8,225 nt of DNA. It comes from an uncultured Pseudanabaenaceae cyanobacterium. GTDB lineage: Bacteria > Cyanobacteriota > Cyanobacteriia > PCC-9006 > JAAUQQ01. Under the pieces are notes generated by a model. It did no database searches, was not told the DNA's origin, and saw only the letters and a program-made list of their open reading frames with translations. The stretch spans positions 1 to 8,225 of the forward strand of contig CALLPZ010000172.1 of the NCBI GenBank assembly GCA_938015405.1. The letters run 5' to 3'. Shown here piece after piece: positions 6,665 through 8,225 of this stretch (positions within the stretch are counted from its first letter, which is position 1; every line of letters starts with the position of its first letter). Made by a program: the position numbers and the translations under genes.

Positions 6665-6901
6665 ATGAGTTTGATTGAGCTGTTCGCAATTGGTAATGCA
6701 AACACTGGCGAAGGTCTGCCCGTAATGTTTACGGCTGTGTACGCGCTGGGTTTTGTGGCTGCAGTGGTGGGTGGTTCCCTGGCTTGGTATAACTCCAAGC
6801 GGCCTGCGGGTTGGGAAGGGATGGAGCGCCCCAGCTTTGTGCCTAAGATCAATACGGGTGATGAGTCTTCTGACAGCGAATCAGAAGAAGCTGACGCCTA
6901 A
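6665..6901 (+). CDS. psb35: Probable photosystem II assembly protein Psb35
   Basis: This 78-residue single-span membrane protein resembles Psb35 (Ssl2148 of Synechocystis), a small thylakoid protein reported to bind the CP47 module and stabilise it with its high-light-inducible proteins. It has a short N-terminus, one hydrophobic helix (about 18-41), the conserved-looking WYNSKRPAGWEGMERPSFVP segment (41-60) and a very acidic Ser/Glu/Asp tail (65-78). The ATG at 6665 is chosen because AGGGGA (6654-6659) lies five bases before it; a TTG three bases earlier is unlikely. It follows the PBP gene by 85 bases on the same strand and converges on the TerB-family gene, with a strong palindromic terminator between. 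The assignment rests on recalled family features, so Psb35 is likely but not certain. Confidence 0.68.
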   Translation: MSLIELFAIGNANTGEGLPVMFTAVYALGFVAAVVGGSLAWYNSKRPAGWEGMERPSFVPKINTGDESSDSESEEADA

Positions 6902-6938
6902 GTCATCCGTTGTTCTAGACGGATGTGCAAAAGCATTG

Positions 6939-6980
6939 GAAAAGAGGCCTGGGCGATCGCCCAGGCCTCTTTTCTGTTTT
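6939..6980. terminator. Bidirectional terminator: 36-bp perfect palindrome with HIP1 at its centre
   Basis: Positions 6939-6974 are a perfect inverted repeat with no unpaired spacer. The left half reads GAAAAGAGGCCTGGGCGA and the right half is its exact complement. The flanking A and T runs give U-rich ends on both strands, with a further TTTT at 6977-6980. It sits between convergent psb35 (stop at 6901) and the TerB-family gene (stop at 7001) and serves both. The centre is the HIP1 octamer (6953-6960). Confidence 0.9.
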
Positions 6981-7000
6981 CTATTAGCAAAATGCTGCTG

Positions 7001-7420
7001 TTAAGACAGTTGCTTGAGCCAGTTCCGATACAGTCCTTGAATCGAGGACAGGATCGCTTTGGTATTGGGCTGGCTGATACTACAGGTGGCTTCGATCTCT
7101 TGAATGCGGTTGAGAAGTTTTGCTTCTTCGACTTCTACATTGCCATCGCTATAGATGAGGCCACTGATGGCTTCAAGTAGATCGCTGCAACGTTTGGCAT
7201 CGGGTTTGCCAAGATATTCGTCAATCCATTGGTAGCATTGGGCAGGCTTAACCTGGACTAATTCATAGAGAAAAGGCTTGAGTTCGGGGTCATCCGCAAG
7301 GCCCTGTTCTTGGGCTAGCTTGCGAAGATATTGGCGCTCTTCAATTTGGATGCTGCCATCAATCCAAGCGGCACCAATGAGGATTTTTAGAAGTACTTTT
7401 GTTCGAGTCTCGACGGCCAT
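7001..7420 (-). CDS. TerB-family protein
   Basis: This 139-residue soluble, mostly helical protein has the TerB (tellurite-resistance-like) fold pattern. It has two similar acidic loops 71 residues apart: D21-G-S-I-Q-I-E27-E28 and D92-G-N-V-E-V-E98-E99. Each is preceded by a small hydrophobic helix (ILIGAAWI and AISGLIYS). In TerB proteins such acidic loops are associated with metal binding. The ATG at 7420 follows AGGAG (minus strand, 7430-7434) at nine bases. No ter cluster (terA, terC, terD, terZ) is near, so a tellurite role should not be inferred; single TerB proteins in cyanobacteria are of unknown function. It lies 244 bases after rsmB on the same strand and ends at the shared palindromic terminator. 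Confidence 0.8.
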   Translation of the reverse strand: MAVETRTKVLLKILIGAAWIDGSIQIEERQYLRKLAQEQGLADDPELKPFLYELVQVKPAQCYQWIDEYLGKPDAKRCSDLLEAISGLIYSDGNVEVEEAKLLNRIQEIEATCSISQPNTKAILSSIQGLYRNWLKQLS

Positions 7421-7664
7421 GGTGACTCGCTCCTAGGAAAGATAGTTCAACTGTTCACAGCTAGCCTAGCCCGATCCCCATTTGAGCGAGGAGGGCAGAT
7501 AGATAATCTTTACAAGTCTGGCTGGCTTCACCGCTTCTGGTTTTGGGGGATTACAAGCTTGGGTTAGGGCTATTGCACCCCAGTACATTTCTGCTTTTGG
7601 GCAGGGAGTGATTTCTGCCATCTTTCATCTTGAGGCGAGAAAAATCTTTCCAGGGCAATCGCCC
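7421..7664. other. Spacer between rsmB and the TerB-family gene
   Basis: This 244-base spacer has no supportable reading frame. It holds the TerB-family gene's ribosome binding site (7430-7434) and presumably its promoter, though no convincing hexamer pair was found. Near 7460-7475 there is a small GCTAGCCTAGC repeat. The rsmB-proximal end contains the weak hairpin described separately. Confidence 0.5.
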
Positions 7665-7665
7665 T
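7640..7665 (-). terminator. Possible weak terminator of rsmB
   Basis: On the minus strand AGGGC (7665-7661) pairs with GCCCT (7656-7652) around a 4-base loop. A run of five T follows at 7644-7640, but seven bases after the stem. The stem overlaps the last base of the rsmB stop codon. The geometry is poor for an intrinsic terminator. Confidence 0.3.
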
Positions 7666-8225
7666 TAGCCCAAGCCGGTATGACGGAGAGCCACCATGAA
7701 AAAGCCATCCATGTCTGCTTTATGGGGCCAAACTTTGACCCAGCCTTCGGGGAGTGCAAAGGCTCCGGCGGCTGAGACTGGGGGCGGCGGTTCAATTTGC
7801 CATTGGGGATGAGCCTGGAGAAATTGATCGACGACTGCTTCGTTTTCCGCAGGGTTTAAGGTGCAAGTTGCGTAAACTAAAAGACCATGCTTTTTCACCC
7901 AGGTGGCAGCATGATTGAGGATGGCTTTTTGGAGCTGAGCCAGTCCAGCAATGGAGTCTGGGTTTTGTCGCCAACGGGCATCGGCGTGGCGGTGGAGAGT
8001 GCCGAGACCAGAGCAAGGCGCATCGACAAGGACGCGATCGGCTCGTTCGGCAAACTGGGGTTGGTCACGGCTATCGCCTTCTTTAATCCGAATGTTTTTG
8101 ATGCCGAGGCGCTTGGCATTTTGCTTCACCTTGCGCAAACGGGAGGCGGTGCGATCTACGGCCCAGATAACGCCTGTATTTTGCATCAGCTCAGCGATGT
8201 GCACGGTTTTGCCACCCGGAGCTGC
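7665..8225 (-). CDS. rsmB: 16S rRNA (cytosine-5)-methyltransferase RsmB, C-terminal part (cut by window edge)
   Basis: RsmB uses S-adenosylmethionine to methylate C967 (E. coli numbering) of 16S rRNA. The window holds the last 186 codons, and the frame stays open through the right edge. A GTG at 8204 is an internal valine codon, not the start. Numbering from the edge, the SAM-binding motif AAPGGKT (1-7) is followed by the acidic ribose-binding position in WAVDRT (Asp24). Motif IV is DAPCSGLGT (68-76) with Cys71, and motif VI is ATCTLNPAENE with Cys121, the likely nucleophile. RHADARW (79-85) matches the RsmB-type sequence after motif IV. The C-terminus WPHKADMDGFFMVAL is typical. The missing N-terminus should carry the NusB-like RNA-binding domain. 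The TerB-family gene follows after 244 bases. Confidence 0.93.
   Translation of the reverse strand, partial: AAPGGKTVHIAELMQNTGVIWAVDRTASRLRKVKQNAKRLGIKNIRIKEGDSRDQPQFAERADRVLVDAPCSGLGTLHRHADARWRQNPDSIAGLAQLQKAILNHAATWVKKHGLLVYATCTLNPAENEAVVDQFLQAHPQWQIEPPPPVSAAGAFALPEGWVKVWPHKADMDGFFMVALRHTGLG

Larger units (their letters stand above)
962..6960. repeat. HIP1 octamers (five scattered copies)
   Basis: The palindrome GCGATCGC, known as HIP1 (highly iterated palindrome) in many cyanobacteria, occurs at 962-969 (in hisF), 1488-1495 (in petP), 1883-1890 (in get3d), 5554-5561 (in the PBP gene) and 6953-6960 (in the terminator palindrome). Five in 8.2 kb is far above chance. The feature is an interspersed set, not a continuous element. 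It supports a cyanobacterial origin. Confidence 0.9.

Noticed and set aside
8202..8204. GTG as the start of rsmB
   Set aside because: The frame continues upstream to the window edge and encodes the essential SAM-binding AAPGGKT motif, so the GTG is internal.

Overview
The window is bacterial chromosomal DNA from a cyanobacterium. It carries a chlorophyll synthase gene (chlG), a probable photosystem II assembly gene (psb35), a DUF2862/PetP-type gene and a cyanobacterial Get3d/ArsA-like gene. It also has five copies of the cyanobacterial HIP1 octamer GCGATCGC in 8.2 kb, where chance would give about one per 65 kb. I cannot name the species. The gene set and base composition would suit a filamentous Leptolyngbya-like lineage, but that is a guess.

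Layout. Positions 1-544 hold no gene I can support, only several small inverted repeats. hisF (545-1318, minus) diverges from petP (1451-1648, plus), which ends at a strong intrinsic terminator (1716-1764). A plus-strand block follows: get3d (1829-2935), chlG (3076-4095), a class A penicillin-binding protein (4129-6579) and psb35 (6665-6901). The block ends at a perfect 36-bp palindrome that looks like a bidirectional terminator. On the other side lie two minus-strand genes: a TerB-family gene (7001-7420) and the 3' part of rsmB (7665 to beyond the right edge).

How the genes fit together. The plus-strand block is dominated by membrane biogenesis. ChlG makes the last step of chlorophyll a, Psb35 is known to stabilise the chlorophyll-binding CP47 module, Get3d belongs to a family of membrane-protein targeting ATPases, and the PBP builds the cell wall. 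PetP is a small subunit reported for cytochrome b6f. hisF and rsmB are housekeeping genes (histidine/purine metabolism and 16S rRNA methylation).

The most unusual points are four. The Get3d-like protein has Cys in place of the P-loop lysine and Asn in place of the switch I aspartate. The PBP has a long Glu-Pro-Glu-Pro-Tyr-Tyr repeat tail encoded by an 18-bp tandem repeat with signs of recent expansion. The palindromic terminator is centred on a HIP1 site. chlG and psb35 lie in one block. No defence system, CRISPR array, transposon or prophage is visible, and I do not see an obviously new multi-gene system.
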